A DNA stretch of 64,000 nucleotides, taken from Toxotes chatareus (taxonomy: Eukaryota; Chordata; Actinopteri; Toxotidae). The translations under genes were made by a program, and so were the position numbers. How positions within the stretch are numbered: position 1 is the stretch's first letter; every line of letters starts with the position of its first letter. Positions 22,959-34,849 of the stretch are shown here, one piece after another. The notes beneath the pieces were generated by a model. That model made no database searches and was not told the DNA's origin. It saw nothing but the letters and a program-made list of their open reading frames with translations. The stretch covers positions 20,829 through 84,828 of the forward strand of contig JAFBJY010001458.1 of assembly GCA_016801885.1 (NCBI GenBank). Reading direction: 5' to 3'.

Positions 22959-23021
<63 letters not shown>
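22957..23021. repeat. (TC)n(AC)n compound microsatellite
   Basis: About 14 TC units run directly into about 19 AC units. Confidence 0.95.
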
Positions 23022-23024
<3 letters not shown>

Positions 23025-23255
23025 GAGAAGAGAAGAATCCTTCCTTCACCTTTTTCCTCTTCATTTCATTTCCTCCTGTTGATAGTGGAGATATGCCTTG
23101 ATCATCAAGCAAATGATTCACTACCTGCAGTGTAGAATCTGTTTAGTTCCTGGTTTTGTATTTTAGTTTCCTTCATGTTTAATCTTCTTTATTGATGAAT
23201 TCTTGGCCTCCATATCATCCATTAATGACTCACCTCACTCATCCAGCTCATTTTT

Positions 23256-23322
23256 CAGGGTAGGGCCTGGTTAGTACTTGGATGGGAGACCGCCTGGGAA
23301 TACCAGGTGCTGTAAGCCTTTT
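23256..23322 (+). pseudogene. 5S rRNA pseudogene, 3' half
   Basis: From CAGGGTAGGGCCTGGTTAGT to GCTGTAAGCCTTTT the sequence follows vertebrate 5S rRNA from about nucleotide 57 to the end. It includes the C-box region (TTGGATGGGAGACCGCCTGG) and a T-run terminator. The 5' half is replaced by unrelated sequence, so it is not a functional gene. It could be a retro-copy or the 5' part of a 5S-derived SINE. Confidence 0.88.
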
Positions 23323-23946
23323 ATCCCTATCTTTGATTGAGAATGAACCAAAATGCCATCCCTAGATTACTGTGTGTCTGAGCCAGTGTTGGATAAAAAT
23401 GGACTTGTAAGTAATCAAAGATAGTAACAAACTTTATCAGATGATGAGCAGTTAGAAAATTCTTGTTAGGTGGAAAAGTTCATTTTTCATGGCTTCTTGT
23501 GCTTGGATTTGTGGAGAAATCCAGATGATTAATGTCCCTATTCAACATTGGATTTGTTGGTGGTGTTTTAGCATGTATAAAGAGCCTGTTTATAGGGTTT
23601 GAGAGTACGAGATAACCAGCAGCCTCAAGCGTCTCCACCCTGAGGCATTTCTTTTTCAAAAAGGTCCTAGAAGAGACCTGGTCTGGCGAACCTCTCTCAT
23701 TTATCCATCCAAGCCTTTTTCATTTATGTGAGAGATAGAGAGATTTTGATTTTTAACCATACCTTTGTTGTATTATCTATCCACGGTACACTCAAAATAA
23801 AAATCATTTATACCACATTAAATTATCATCACCATCATCACATCAGGACATTTCTAAAAATTAATTGTGCCTCTTTTACTGAGTAGAGCACGTCTCCATC
23901 TGCAACAACCCAGACCTCATAGAAACTGTCCATGTCATTGACAGCT
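23323..23946. other. No gene recognised
   Basis: Intergenic sequence between the 5S pseudogene and the L2 tail. Confidence 0.5.
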
Positions 23947-25337
23947 TAATTCAATTCAATTCAATTCAATTCAATTTTATTTATATAGCGCCTTCCACAA
24001 TCAAAATTGTCTCAAAGCGCTTTACAGAGACCCAGAGCCTGACCCCAGAGCAAGCACTTAAGGCGACAGTGGCAAGGAAAACTCCCTTTTAACAGGAAGA
24101 AACCTTGAGCAGAACCTGGCTCAGATGGGGGACCCTCCTGCCGATGGCCGGGCTGGGTGAAAGGAGGAAAAGGAGGAAGATAGGACAGCTAGGAATGGAG
24201 GAGAGGGGAGAAAGACATGCAGCATAATACAGACAATGTGGGTCAGTATTTACATTACAGTTAGTCAACAGTTATTGGATAATGTGTGCTCAGCAGATTA
24301 GAATTATGAAACAGAGCACGGAGGCAAAAAGCTGTCATGACTGGTAATTATTTACATTACAGTTTGCAAAGAATATTAATCAAATATTTATCTGTAGCAG
24401 AACGGAACATTAAACATGTTAGAAATAGATCATTGTAAACAATAAACAGCAGTAGGTGGGTGGAGCCAGGACCATAGGACATGCAGCTCCGGAGCCAGAG
24501 GTACCTGCAGTAAGGTACAGAGAAAGAGAGACCAGAGAGAAACAAACACAGGACTACGGGACAGAGAGGACACAGAGTTAATGACATGTAATAAAGGCTA
24601 ATAGATTTGAGAGTGGGTCTGAGGAGAGAAAGAGAAAGAAGAAGAAGTGCGCAGTAAATCATGGGATGTCCCCAGCAGCCTAGGCCTATAGCAGCATAAC
24701 TAGGGGATGATTCAGTTGCCTGAGCCAGCCCTACTAAGGGCTATATCCTTAACTGTAACAGTGTCTATAGAGATAATTGTGACTAACTATAAGTTTAATA
24801 AATAACTAGGACTGTAACTACAACTAATTATAAGCTTTATCAAACAAGAAGGTTTTAAGCTTCGTTTTAAAATTAGAGAGGGTGTCTGCTTCCCGAACCC
24901 AAACTGGCAGTTGGTTCCATAGGAGAGGGGCCTGATAGCTAAAGGCTCGGCCTCCCATTCTACTTTTAGAGATTTTGGGAACCATAAGCAAACCTGCATT
25001 CTGGGAACGAAGCAATCTGTTAGGATGATATGGTACTATCAGCTCTTTGAGATATGAAGGAGCCTGGCCATTGAGGGCCTTATATGTAAGGAGAAGGATT
25101 TTAAAATCAATTCTGGATTTTACAGGAAGCCAATGAAGAGAAGTTAGTACAGGAGTAATGTGATCTCTCTTGCTAATTCCAGTCAGTACTCTCGCTGCAG
25201 CATTTTGGATCAGCTGGATGCTTTTTAGATAGTTAACTGGACATCCTGATAATAGGGAATTACAGTAGTCCAGCCTAGAAGTAACAAAAGCATGGACTAA
25301 TTTTTCAGCATCACTCTGCGACAGAATGTTCCTAATC

Positions 25338-26529
25338 TTACTGATATTGCGCTTGAGGTGAAAGAAAGGCGGTCCTAGAGACTTGTTTTATATGTGAGTT
25401 AAAGGACAGATCCTGATCAAAAATAACTCCAAGGTTCCTCACAGTCATACTGGAGGCTAAATTAATGCCATCCAGAGTAACTATATGATTAGATAAACTG
25501 TTTCTGAGGTGTTTGGGACCAAACAAAATAACCTCAGTTTTGTCTGAATTCAGAAGAAGAAAGTTACAGGTCATCCAGGCCTTTATGTCTTTAAGACATG
25601 CCTGAAGTATGGTTAACTGATCTGTTTCGTCTGGTTTCATAGATAAATATAGCTGGGTATCATCCCATAGCAATGGAAATTTATTCCATGCTCCCTGATA
25701 ATATTGCCTAGGGGAAGCATGTATAAGGTGAACAGTATCGGTCCAAGCACAGAACCCTGTGGAACTCCATGACTTACTCTGGTATATATGGAGGGATCAT
25801 CATTAACATGGACAAACTGGTATCTATCTGATAGATATGATTTAAACCAGCCTAGTGCTGTTCCTTTAATCCCAATAACATGTTCCAATCTATCCAATAG
25901 GATATTATGATCAATGGTGTCAAATGCAGCACTAAGATCTAGCAGGACAAGTATAGAGACGAGTCCATTATCTGATGCTATAAGAAGGTCGTTGGTAACT
26001 TTCACCAGTGCTGTCTCTGTGCTATGATGAACTCTAAATCCTGACTGAAAAACTTCAAACAAACCGTTCCTATGTAGATGGTCACACAGCTGAGTTGCAA
26101 CAGCCTTTTCAAGAATTTTAGAATTAAAGGGAGATTGGATATAGGTCTATAGTTTGCCAAAATGTCAGAGTCCAGAGAAGGCTTTTTAAGTAAAGGTTTG
26201 ATAACTGCAACCTTAAAAGCCTGTGGGACATATCCTGTAACCAACGAGAGATTTATCTGATCTAATATGTGAGTGCCAATCAAAGGCAACACATCTTTAA
26301 GAAGTCTGGTCGGGATAGGATCCAAAAGACATGTTGATGATTTAGATTTAGAAACTATTGAAGTCAATTCAGCTAGATCTATGGGAGAGAAACAGTCTAA
26401 CGACAAATCAGGACTGGCAGACATTTCTAAAGATGCTGTTCTAGACATACCTACATCATTAACAGTTGTAGGCAGGATGAGATGGATTCTGTCTCTAATG
26501 TCTACTATTTTGTTGCTAAAGAAGCTCAT
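25338..26529 (-). pseudogene. L2 reverse transcriptase, frameshifted
   Basis: Three overlapping frames carry RT blocks in order: STCLLDPIPTRLLKDVLPLI and ANYRPISNLP (26529-26002), then LVSILVLLDLSAAFDTIDHN and HGVPQGSVLGPILFTLYMLP (26062-25637), then LLLNSDKTEVILFGP and VRNLGVIFDQDLSFNSHIKQ (25673-25338). The FADD-type active-site block falls at the last frameshift (about 25640-25680), where the text reads CYGMIPSY or MLWDDTQLYLS. Confidence 0.8.
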
Positions 26530-26860
26530 AAAGTCATTACTAGTGAGAGCTAAAGGGATGGATGGTACAACAGAGCTATGGCTCTTTGTCAGCCTGGCTA
26601 CAGTGCTGAAAAGAAACCTAGGGTTGTTCTTGTTTTCCTCTATTAATGATGAGTAATAGGCAGTTCTTGCCCTTACGAAGGGGGCTTTTTATACGTTATA
26701 AAGCTGTCTTTCCAGGCTAGGCGGAATTCCTCTAAATTAGTGGATAACCATTTCCTTTCCAGCTTTCGTGATATCTGCTTTAAAAGTACGTATTTGTGAA
26801 TTGTACCATGGAGCTAGCTTCCTCTGATTACTGACCTTCTTTTTCAAAGGGGCAACAGAG

Positions 26861-27691
26861 TCAAGGGTTGAAGCATAATGAAGCAGCAGTATTATCAACT
26901 AGATAGTCTATATCTGCTGGAGTAACGTTTAGGCCATTGCTCTCTGTAAGACTGGCACATGGCAGCGGAGATAATAAAGATGGAATAGCTTCCTTATATT
27001 TGATAACAGCATTATCAGACAGAAATCTACAGTAGTTAATTTTTTTCTCAGATGCTGTGCAGTTCATTATTGTAAATTCAAATGTTACTAAAGAATGATC
27101 AGATAAAACAGGGTTCTGAGGGAATACTGTCAAATATTCAGCTTCTATGCCATAGGTTAGTACAAGATCAAGGGTGTGATTAAAACAGTGAGTTGGTTTG
27201 TTAACATTTTGTAAAAAGCCAATTGAGTCTAATACTGAATAGAAAGCAGTCTTAAGGCTGTCATTGTGGGTATCGACATGAATATTAAAGTCGCCCACTA
27301 TAATTACTCTATCCGTACTAAGCACTAAATCAGATAAAAATTCAGTGAATTCAGACAAAAACTCTGAGTAAGCAGCAGGTGGACGATACACCACAGCAAA
27401 TAGTACTGGTTTTTCTGTCTTCCAATTTGGATGTGAGAGGCTGAGGATAAGGCTTTCAAATGTACTATATTTCGGCTTAGGTCTGGGATTAATTAATAAA
27501 CTTGAGTGGTAGATTGCTGCCACTCCTCCTCCTCGGCCTGTGCCTCGAGGAATGTGATAATTAATATGACTAGCAGGGGTTGACTCATTTAGACTGACAT
27601 ACTCTTCCTCCTGCAGCCAGGTCTCGCTCAGACAGAATAAATCAATCTGTTGATCCATTATCAAATCATTCACTAACAGAGATTTAGACAA
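26861..27691 (-). pseudogene. L2 AP-type endonuclease
   Basis: A 276-codon frame holds endonuclease motifs: LFCLSETWLQ, RGTGRGGGVAAIYHS, VYRPP, VIIVGDFNIHVD, and the terminal LSDHSLVTFE. It is the longest open segment of the element and lies between ORF1 and the RT. Confidence 0.85.
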
Positions 27692-27979
27692 GAGAGATCT
27701 AATGTTTAATAGCCCACATCTGATTGTGGTGTTTTTAGGTTCAGATGCTTTTGTAGTATAAATTTTTTTGAGGTTTTATGAGTAACACCTCTTGCATTTT
27801 TTAATTTATGCACTTTTTTGTTGACGGGGAGCAGACACAGTCTCTATAGGATAAAGGGAATCGTTAGAATGGTAGGAATAATAAGAATCATGAGAATCAT
27901 GGGTGGGTGACAGCTCTAGAGAAACTGCAGAGAAGCGTGTAGGACTGCAACTCTGCATCCTGGTCTCAACTCTGGGTTG

Positions 27980-28894
27980 TCATGACTTTGGTTTTCTAAT
28001 GAAATCTGTCATATTTCTAGATATGAGAGCTGCACCGTCCAAAGTTGGATGGATGCCGTCTCTCCTAATCAGACCAGGTTTTCCCCAAAAAGTTTTCCAG
28101 TTATCAATGAAGGCCACGTCGTTTGCTGGACACCACCTAGACAGCCAGCGACGGAATGAAGACATCTGGCTAAACATGTCATCACTGGTCAAATCGGGCA
28201 GGGGTCCAGAGAACACTACAGAGTCCGACATTGTTTTGGCAAAGTTACACACCGACTCCACATTAATTTTAGTGACCTCCGATTGGCGTAATCGGGTGTC
28301 ATTACCGCCCGACGTGAATAACGATCTTACCAAATCTACGTTTATCCTTAGCCAGCAGTTTTAAATACGATTCAACGTCGCCCGCTCTGGCCCCAGGGAT
28401 GCATTTAACTATGGTCGCTGGAGTCTCTAACTTCACATTTCGCAAAATGGAGCTGCCAATAACCAGAGTTTTTTCCTCAGCGGGTGTGTCGCTGATTGGG
28501 GAAAATCTGTTTGAAACATGAAGCGGTTGATGGTGAACCACGGGCCGTTGTTTCATGCTATGTTTCCTTCGGACTGCCACCCAGCCGCCCTGGCTTCCCG
28601 GCTGCTCGGGAGCTGCCGGGAAGCGGCTGACAGGAGCTAACGTGGGGACGGCTAGCTGTGGCTAATTTAGGCTGGTCCGCATCAGCTACAGGGGACTGAC
28701 TAGCTAGCGCTGCTGCTTGGGCGATTATCTATGGTGCGGAGCCGAGCCTCTACTTCCCTAAGTCTCGCCTCCAATGCTACAAAAATGCTACATTTATTAC
28801 ACATACCATTATCGCTAAAGGAGGCAGAGGAGTAACTAAACATCTCACACACCGTGCAAGAGAGAGGAGAGACAGCAGGAGAGAGAGAAGCCAT
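27980..28894 (-). pseudogene. L2 ORF1: zinc-finger, coiled coil and SGNH-esterase domain
   Basis: ORF1 starts MASLSPAVSPLSCTVCEMFS with paired CxxC motifs (CTVC, CNKC) and a heptad-rich LREVEARLR stretch (28894-28700). Then come VIGSSILRNVK (28580-28302) and SGGNDTRLRQSE to DGIHPTLDGAALI (28333-27980). The GSS, GGND and DGIHP blocks are the SGNH-hydrolase signature known in CR1/L2 ORF1 proteins. At least two frameshifts break it. Confidence 0.78.
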
Positions 28895-29139
28895 TGCTAA
28901 CAGCTAAGCTAGCGGACCAGAGTTACAGTGATTAGAGTGTAGTGTTAGATTCCGAGGGACACGTGCACCACAGATGTTTAACTAAAGCAATATACGTGTA
29001 CAGGAATTCAGAGATTGACCACAGAACACGGCAAAGTAAGAGTTGATTAATAAGCTAGGATAACACTCGTAACACCACAGTGCAGAAGCAGCAAACAGGA
29101 AGTGACACAATACGTTACCACCACGTCAGATTTCAGATA

Positions 29140-32100
29140 ATAACTGAAATCTGTCATGAGTCTGGACTTCACCCCTTTTACAAAGACTGTGAGCAGCTCT
29201 ACATCCAGTATGTCTTCCACCTTCCTCCTCCTTCTCACATACACTGCCATCTTAGCTTGCCCTATGACAAAGTTTCAAAACTGACACTTACTCTTCTTCT
29301 GGTGGCTGTACTTTATACCACAAATAAAAACACGCTTTGTGAAAGGTTCACCACACCTACCAAAGATGGCTTCCAACAGAGCAACAAGAGGTGTCAAACG
29401 TACACATTCAGAGAAACTATGAAACACTGTCTCTCCCTGACCACAGAAGGGACATACATCCTCCACTGCAGAGTCAAGGACAGAAATAAAAGAGTTCACT
29501 GCCACAGTGCCATGCAGGATTCTCCACTGTATGTCTGCATGTCCTAAGGGTTGATTGAAGGCAAATTGACTTACTATTTGAAGCTTGAATCAAATCAAGC
29601 TTCAAATAAGAAGTCCAGTCCTAAGGCTTGATTGAAGGCAACTTGATTTCATTCAAGCTTCAAAATAAGAAGTCCAGTTGCCTGCAATCAACCCTTAGGA
29701 CACGATGACCTGGATGAATGAGAACCTACACAGATGTAAGTCTGCATGTTTCTTTGCCAATGGAGGTTTATACAGAGTGTTCCATGTTGGCCTGACATCT
29801 AGGATTGAGTTCAGATGAGTCTTCCAAGGAATGTGGATGCGCCCACACCAGGTCTGCAGGTCCAGTGAGCAGCCTTTGTAAAAAAAAAAATGGAGCCTAA
29901 AAGCAGCAGGATGTCATCAGCATATGCTGACAATGACACAGGGATATCACAGCCAGGAAAATGAACACCAGGTCATGTCTTAGTTTGTGAACAAGAGGCT
30001 CTATGGCCAGACTGTACAACATCCCAGACAGAGGACATCCCTGTCTGACCCCTCTCTGAACATAGAAAGGAGCACTAAGGCCCGCATTCATTTTCACACT
30101 CGCAAGGTCACCGTAAGGAACCTGGATCATGGCAATAAAACCTAAGCTCAACCCAAAAGCAGCTAAAGTTTGCCACATATACTGGTGTTCCCCGGTCAAA
30201 AGCTCTTTCCTGATCTATGGAGATCAGCCCAGTATCTTCACCCAGTGAGCCAGAAACCTAAAAGTCATCTCCAGTTAGAGTGATGTTATCATTTATCAGC
30301 CTGCCAGGTACACATTAAGTCTGGTCAGTGTGTATGACAGAAGCCATCACCTCCCTCAGTCTGTGGGCCAGGGTCTTTGACAAGATCTTGTAGTCCGTGC
30401 AGAGCAGATAAACAGGTCTCCAGTTTTTTTTTTTTTAACTCTTACAGGTTCCCCTTCTTAGCCAGCAGAGTAATGAGTGTCCTCCTGCAGCTCAGGGGCA
30501 GGTGTCCCCTCACCAAGCTGTCTGTGAGAACCTCCAATAGCAACCAAAAACACTTGGAAAACTCCACAGGAAGGCCGTCTATGCCTGGAGTACGCCCACT
30601 CTGTAGGCTCATCAAAGCAGTGTGCAGTTCATCCAAAGATAAAAGAGTCTCTAGTCTGGCATTGGCCTCAGCGTCCACCTGAGGAAGACCGCTGAAGAAA
30701 GAGCCATGCACATCTGAGTCCATTTTCACTTTTATAGTAAACCACTGCAAAATTCCTCATGTCTGCAGAATCCCAAATCACAGTGCCATTGTTGGACCGC
30801 AAAGAGTGGAAGATCTTTCTCTGGCCATTTCTTTTCTCTATGTTAAAAAAGAACTGTGAGGGTGCATCCATCTGTGTAAACTTCAGGAAACGAGACCTGA
30901 CCAGAGCTCCCTGTGCTGCGACACCTAGCAGGTTAGTCAAAGCTGACTTTAGGGAGCTTAAAACTCCTCTGCCTTCAGTAGAGGCTACTAAATTTTATAA
31001 ATCTACCAGCTGGGTTTCCATGTCTTTCATTGATCTGGTTATGCCCTTAGTGACATAGATAGATAACTTCATTAATCCCAGAGGGAAATTAGTTAAGCAA
31101 GTCAACTGCTGGCATAGCTGTTTAATCTGGTATTTGCCTACATCCCACTACTGCTGAATACTGACAAAGTCAGTTACATTTTTTAAAAGCAGACCAAAAA
31201 CACCCAGAGCTGCTCTAAAATCCTTACTGTGCTGTGGAGCAGTGCAGTATTGAAGTGCCAGCATTTGTGATAAAAACAGAACATAAAACAAGGCAGTGAT
31301 CAGAAAAACCCACTGGACTAATGCAACAGCCTGGCCAGAGACAGGAGATTATCTTGAGAGTGACACCATGTGTACTGTCTGAGGTGTTTGTGGAACACTC
31401 TCCACACATCTATTAAATCATGAGCTTGTATCAGCTGCCTGAGCCTCTGTGAGGGAACTGGTTGAGGCTCCAGGTGATTCCTGTCTAACTGTGGCTCTTC
31501 TGTACAGTTACAATCTCCTCCCAGGAACAGATATTCATCACTACTGCACTTCCTGATGGTGTCACACAGTTCATTCAGCACCAACACTCTGTCCACCCCA
31601 TGGGTTGGTGCATAGATATTAACAAAACCTAAAGTCATGTTTTCATACTGAGCTGTGATTTTCATTAAACAGCCTTTGATGATTTCCTCAGCTACACAGG
31701 AGGAAGGACTGAAACTTCTGGAGAAGACAATCCCCACCCCCCACTAAATCTGCACTTATGGCTCAAATACGCCTGTCTGCCTCCAGTCAACTTCATTCTC
31801 CAGGTTACTGTGGGTTTCCTGGATCATCAGAACATCAACTTTCTTTAGCTCCATCAGCTTAAAAAGAGCAGCTCTTTTAAGTCTATCTCTTGCCCCATTA
31901 AGTTTAAGAGTGCCCACTGTGAAGTCACACATGGAGAGTGCAGAGCTAAAAGAAACTAAACAGAGAAGAAGAAACAGAGACAGGAACAGAGTGTGTTTAG
32001 ATGCCAGCAGTGGTTACTTGAGTCTTGGCTTTCAGTATCATTTTTTTAAGAAGAGAATTTTCCTGGTCTGTCAGTATCTCTTCACCTAAATGTGCAGATT

Positions 32101-32420
32101 TTTTTGTCAAGGGCTTCGCTGACTAAATAAAAAGTTTCAGATCTGGGAAATGATCTTCCACCTTCACACACCTGCCGCCTTTAGTTCCCTGCAGGAATTT
32201 TCTGATGTCAGCAGAAGGATACAGACTCTGCTGATCATCCTGTGTCGGTGTGACTGTGCCATTCCACTCCATAGAACATTTTACAGTTTTACTTCTTTTA
32301 AAAGTTTTTGGACTATTTTTCATTTGTTCAAATGCTTCAAGGTAATTCAGCCTTCCCACAAAATTGGTTTCACTTTGCAGAGAGATTCTTATTAAACCAA
32401 TGTTTAGAAAAATCAAGACA
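29140..32420 (-). mobile_element. Inactivated Tx1-type LINE
   Basis: On the minus strand, ORF1 C-terminal text (ADIRKFLQGTKGGRCVKVED, 32416-32123) is followed by an endonuclease start near 31900-31730 (LMELKKVDVLMIQETHSNLE) and body 31737-31318 (LGFVNIYAPTHGVDRVLVLN). RT pieces at 30940-29897 include SGRTPGIDGLPVEF and VQRGVRQGCPLSGMLYSLAI. A C-terminal Zn-knuckle-like region (29505-29275, CPFCGQGETVFHSF) ends it. The motifs are those of the L1-Tx1 clade. Many indels are present, and a MITE sits at 29540-29702. Confidence 0.78.
29540..29702. mobile_element. Palindromic MITE-like element
   Basis: The ends TGTCCTAAGGGTTGATTG and CAATCAACCCTTAGGACA are perfect inverted repeats. The match continues inward with small differences, and an inner hairpin is formed by ATTTGAAGCTTGA and TCAAGCTTCAAAT. 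The 163-base unit interrupts the Tx1-like LINE. No target-site duplication is convincing. Confidence 0.75.
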
Positions 32421-33300
32421 TAATACTGACACCACCACTCCTCCTGCCATCAGGCATCTCATCTTAAAAGAACCTGCTACAGTCAATGCCAGTCTGTTTA
32501 TATTGAACTGTTTTTATCCCAAAGCTTAACTGAGGCTGCAGAGGCTCATTTTGTGTTTAGACGTACACACACGTTTATTCAGAATCATTCATCAGGCTGG
32601 TGAAGTTGTGCCAATGACAGCAACAATCAAATAAATAAATATCTACTGAAGTGAGCTGCAGATAGATGGAGACATACTTGTCCTTCAGCTTTACATCGGT
32701 CTGTGGACAGTAAACAGGCGTCTTTTGGATCTGGATCAGCACCATGGACAGAGACAGTGCAGCACCAGAGCACAGACATGGTTCGACTCTGATGGTTTCA
32801 CTAAAGACACTGTTTTAATCACATGAGTGAAACCACAGGAACAAAGTGGTTGTATCTCCAAACACAGCTGATATTTTGGTTCATGTATGTGCAGCAGAAA
32901 AAGAGCAGAGTAAACAGCTAAAGACAGAGTTAGAACTGAGCAGGAAACACTGAGTGTCTGAGGTTTTCTAGAAAGCAGTAAACTGACAGATGACAAACAG
33001 TAATGCTGAGGTTGACTCAGTCTGTTGCTCCTCTCCTTCCTGCTCTCATCCTCACTGCTGCCGTCTGAATGTGACAGGTGGACTTTGAAGTTTTCTTCTC
33101 CCCTTAAGGAGCTTAAATGCAGTAACAGAGGAGACATAATGGTGGGTGTAACACAGAACTTCATTTTGATTTTATCCCCAAGTGGTTTTCATTCAAAATA
33201 TGTTGTTTCACTGAGAAGGAATTTTCTCTTCCACAACAACAGATGTGAGGCTGGAAGAATACTTTCATTAAACAACAGACAGGCTGCTTCTGTTAGAGTA
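32421..33300. other. No gene recognised
   Basis: A minus-strand ORF (32736-33164, 142 codons) has no recognisable family or splice partners. Confidence 0.4.
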
Positions 33301-33305
33301 AAATG

Positions 33306-33345
33306 TCTGTGGATATAATTTGGTTCAAAAAATTATATCCACAGA
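33306..33345. repeat. Perfect 16-bp inverted repeat (hairpin)
   Basis: TCTGTGGATATAATTT and AAATTATATCCACAGA are exact complements separated by eight bases. Confidence 0.9.
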
Positions 33346-33489
33346 TCAATTTGCAATGGACATCATGGTTACATCACTGCATTTACACTTGTGGTGGCAG
33401 AAAACCAGCAGAAATAAGTCGAGGTAAATGGGTGAGATCTTAGCCCACGTGTACCAAAGCAGACAAAACTGTCCTTTGCAAATTTTATT

Positions 33490-34740
33490 TTTTCAATAAC
33501 TTTGCAATGGTTATGCTTTTTTTCTATGATATATGCCAAAAAATGTGTATTTTTTTAAGAAAATTTTATATTTCTAACACAAATCCCATATTACTCTATT
33601 TTTTACACACTTTAACCTAAATTGTTACACTGGTCCTGATAAGGGACAAAACTGTCTTCTTAAAAATATATAATAAATATCATAAAAATCATATATATTA
33701 ATATTTTTTTATAATTTTTTTTACATAATTTTTTTAATTAACTTCAGTTCTCATCATAAATAGAAAATATTTAATTATTTTCAGAATTTTTACCCTTCAT
33801 ATGCCAATGTTTATGATGGCATCACAATATTTTCTTAAAAAAACACACAAAAATTGAAATATTTTCATTATTCTCAGTGCAAAGTGGATTTTTCTTGGCT
33901 GGGTTATTACAGTCTTGGATATGTCAATGATTAGGAACAACATTGTTTCTGATGGATTTTTGGTTTTTTTGTAGTCTCAGATTTTTAAAAAAAGTTACAC
34001 TGGTCCTGATAAGGGACAAAAGTGTCCTCTTCAAAAAAGGTCATAAAAATCATATATATTAATATTTTTTTATACTTTTTTAACATAAATATTTTAATCA
34101 ACTTCAGTCCTGATCATAAATAGCAAATATTTAATTATTTTCAGAATTTTAACCCTTTATATGCCAGTGTTTATGATGGCATCACATTTTTTTCATAAAA
34201 AAAACACACAAAAATTGAAATATTTTCAATATTCTCAATGCAAAGTGGATTTTTCTTGGGGGGGTTATTACAGTCTTGGATATGTCAGTGATTAGCAACA
34301 ACATTGATTTTGATGGATAATTATTTTTTGTGTTATGTATGATTTAAAAAACAACCCCCATTAAAACCCATTATAAATGCAATTTTGAGCTTTGGCTTTT
34401 CCCCCATTCACTCTGATTCCTAAGTCTGTGGAATAAAAGGATAAAAGGTATTGTTCAAAAGTCCCCAATTACACACACATTCAGGCCAATGCAGAGATCA
34501 CAACTCTTTTGTCCCCATGACCTAATAACATCACCTCTGCATCATAACAAACTCTGCATCAAATAAACAAACCAGTCTCAGTAGGTACCCAGGGACCTCC
34601 AAATCCCCCCAAAAGGTGACTGTGCATGCAGTGCACTTGTCAATGAAATCTTTAGATCAACATCACTCCTGATCATAAATACCAAATATTTTCATTATTT
34701 TCAGAATTTTAACCCTTTATATGCCAGCGTTGACAGTTTC
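33490..34740. repeat. AT-rich tandem duplication, unit about 370 bases
   Basis: GTTACACTGGTCCTGATAAG occurs at 33624 and 33994, and the following ~300 bases match closely, including TATGCCA(A/G)TGTTTATGAT. A third partial copy lies at about 34660-34735. The unit is strongly AT-rich with no coding potential. Confidence 0.85.
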
Positions 34741-34831
34741 AGAGCATGAAATCAGCTGTATTCAACTCTGCCTGTGTGTGTGTGCATGTGAGTTCAGTTC
34801 ACTCCTATGCACAAGAACTGCAGTACACACC

Positions 34832-34847
34832 TGCCCCCTAGGGGGCA
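34832..34847. promoter_or_regulatory. CTCF-like palindrome
   Basis: TGCCCCCTAGGGGGCA is a perfect 16-base palindrome. It carries a CCNCTAGGGGGC-type CTCF core in both orientations. Binding is inference. Confidence 0.3.
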
Positions 34848-34849
34848 AT

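Larger units (their letters stand above)
23948..29135 (-). mobile_element. Near full-length, inactivated L2-like LINE
   Basis: A 5.2-kb non-LTR element on the minus strand. Order 5' to 3': leader (about 29135-28895), ORF1 (28894-27980), AP-endonuclease (27691-26861), reverse transcriptase (26529-25338 and on to 24820), 3' untranslated region, and a (TTCAA)n tail as read on the plus strand at 23948-23980. Every coding part has frameshifts, so it cannot move itself. The 3' end is the same as the fragment at 74-910. The layout (ORF1 with PHD-like finger plus esterase, APE, RT, short-repeat tail) is that of the L2/CR1 group. The 5' boundary with the neighbouring Tx1-like element is approximate. 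Confidence 0.85.

Noticed and set aside
26273..26656. 127-codon plus-strand ORF
   Set aside because: Antisense shadow of the L2 reverse transcriptase.
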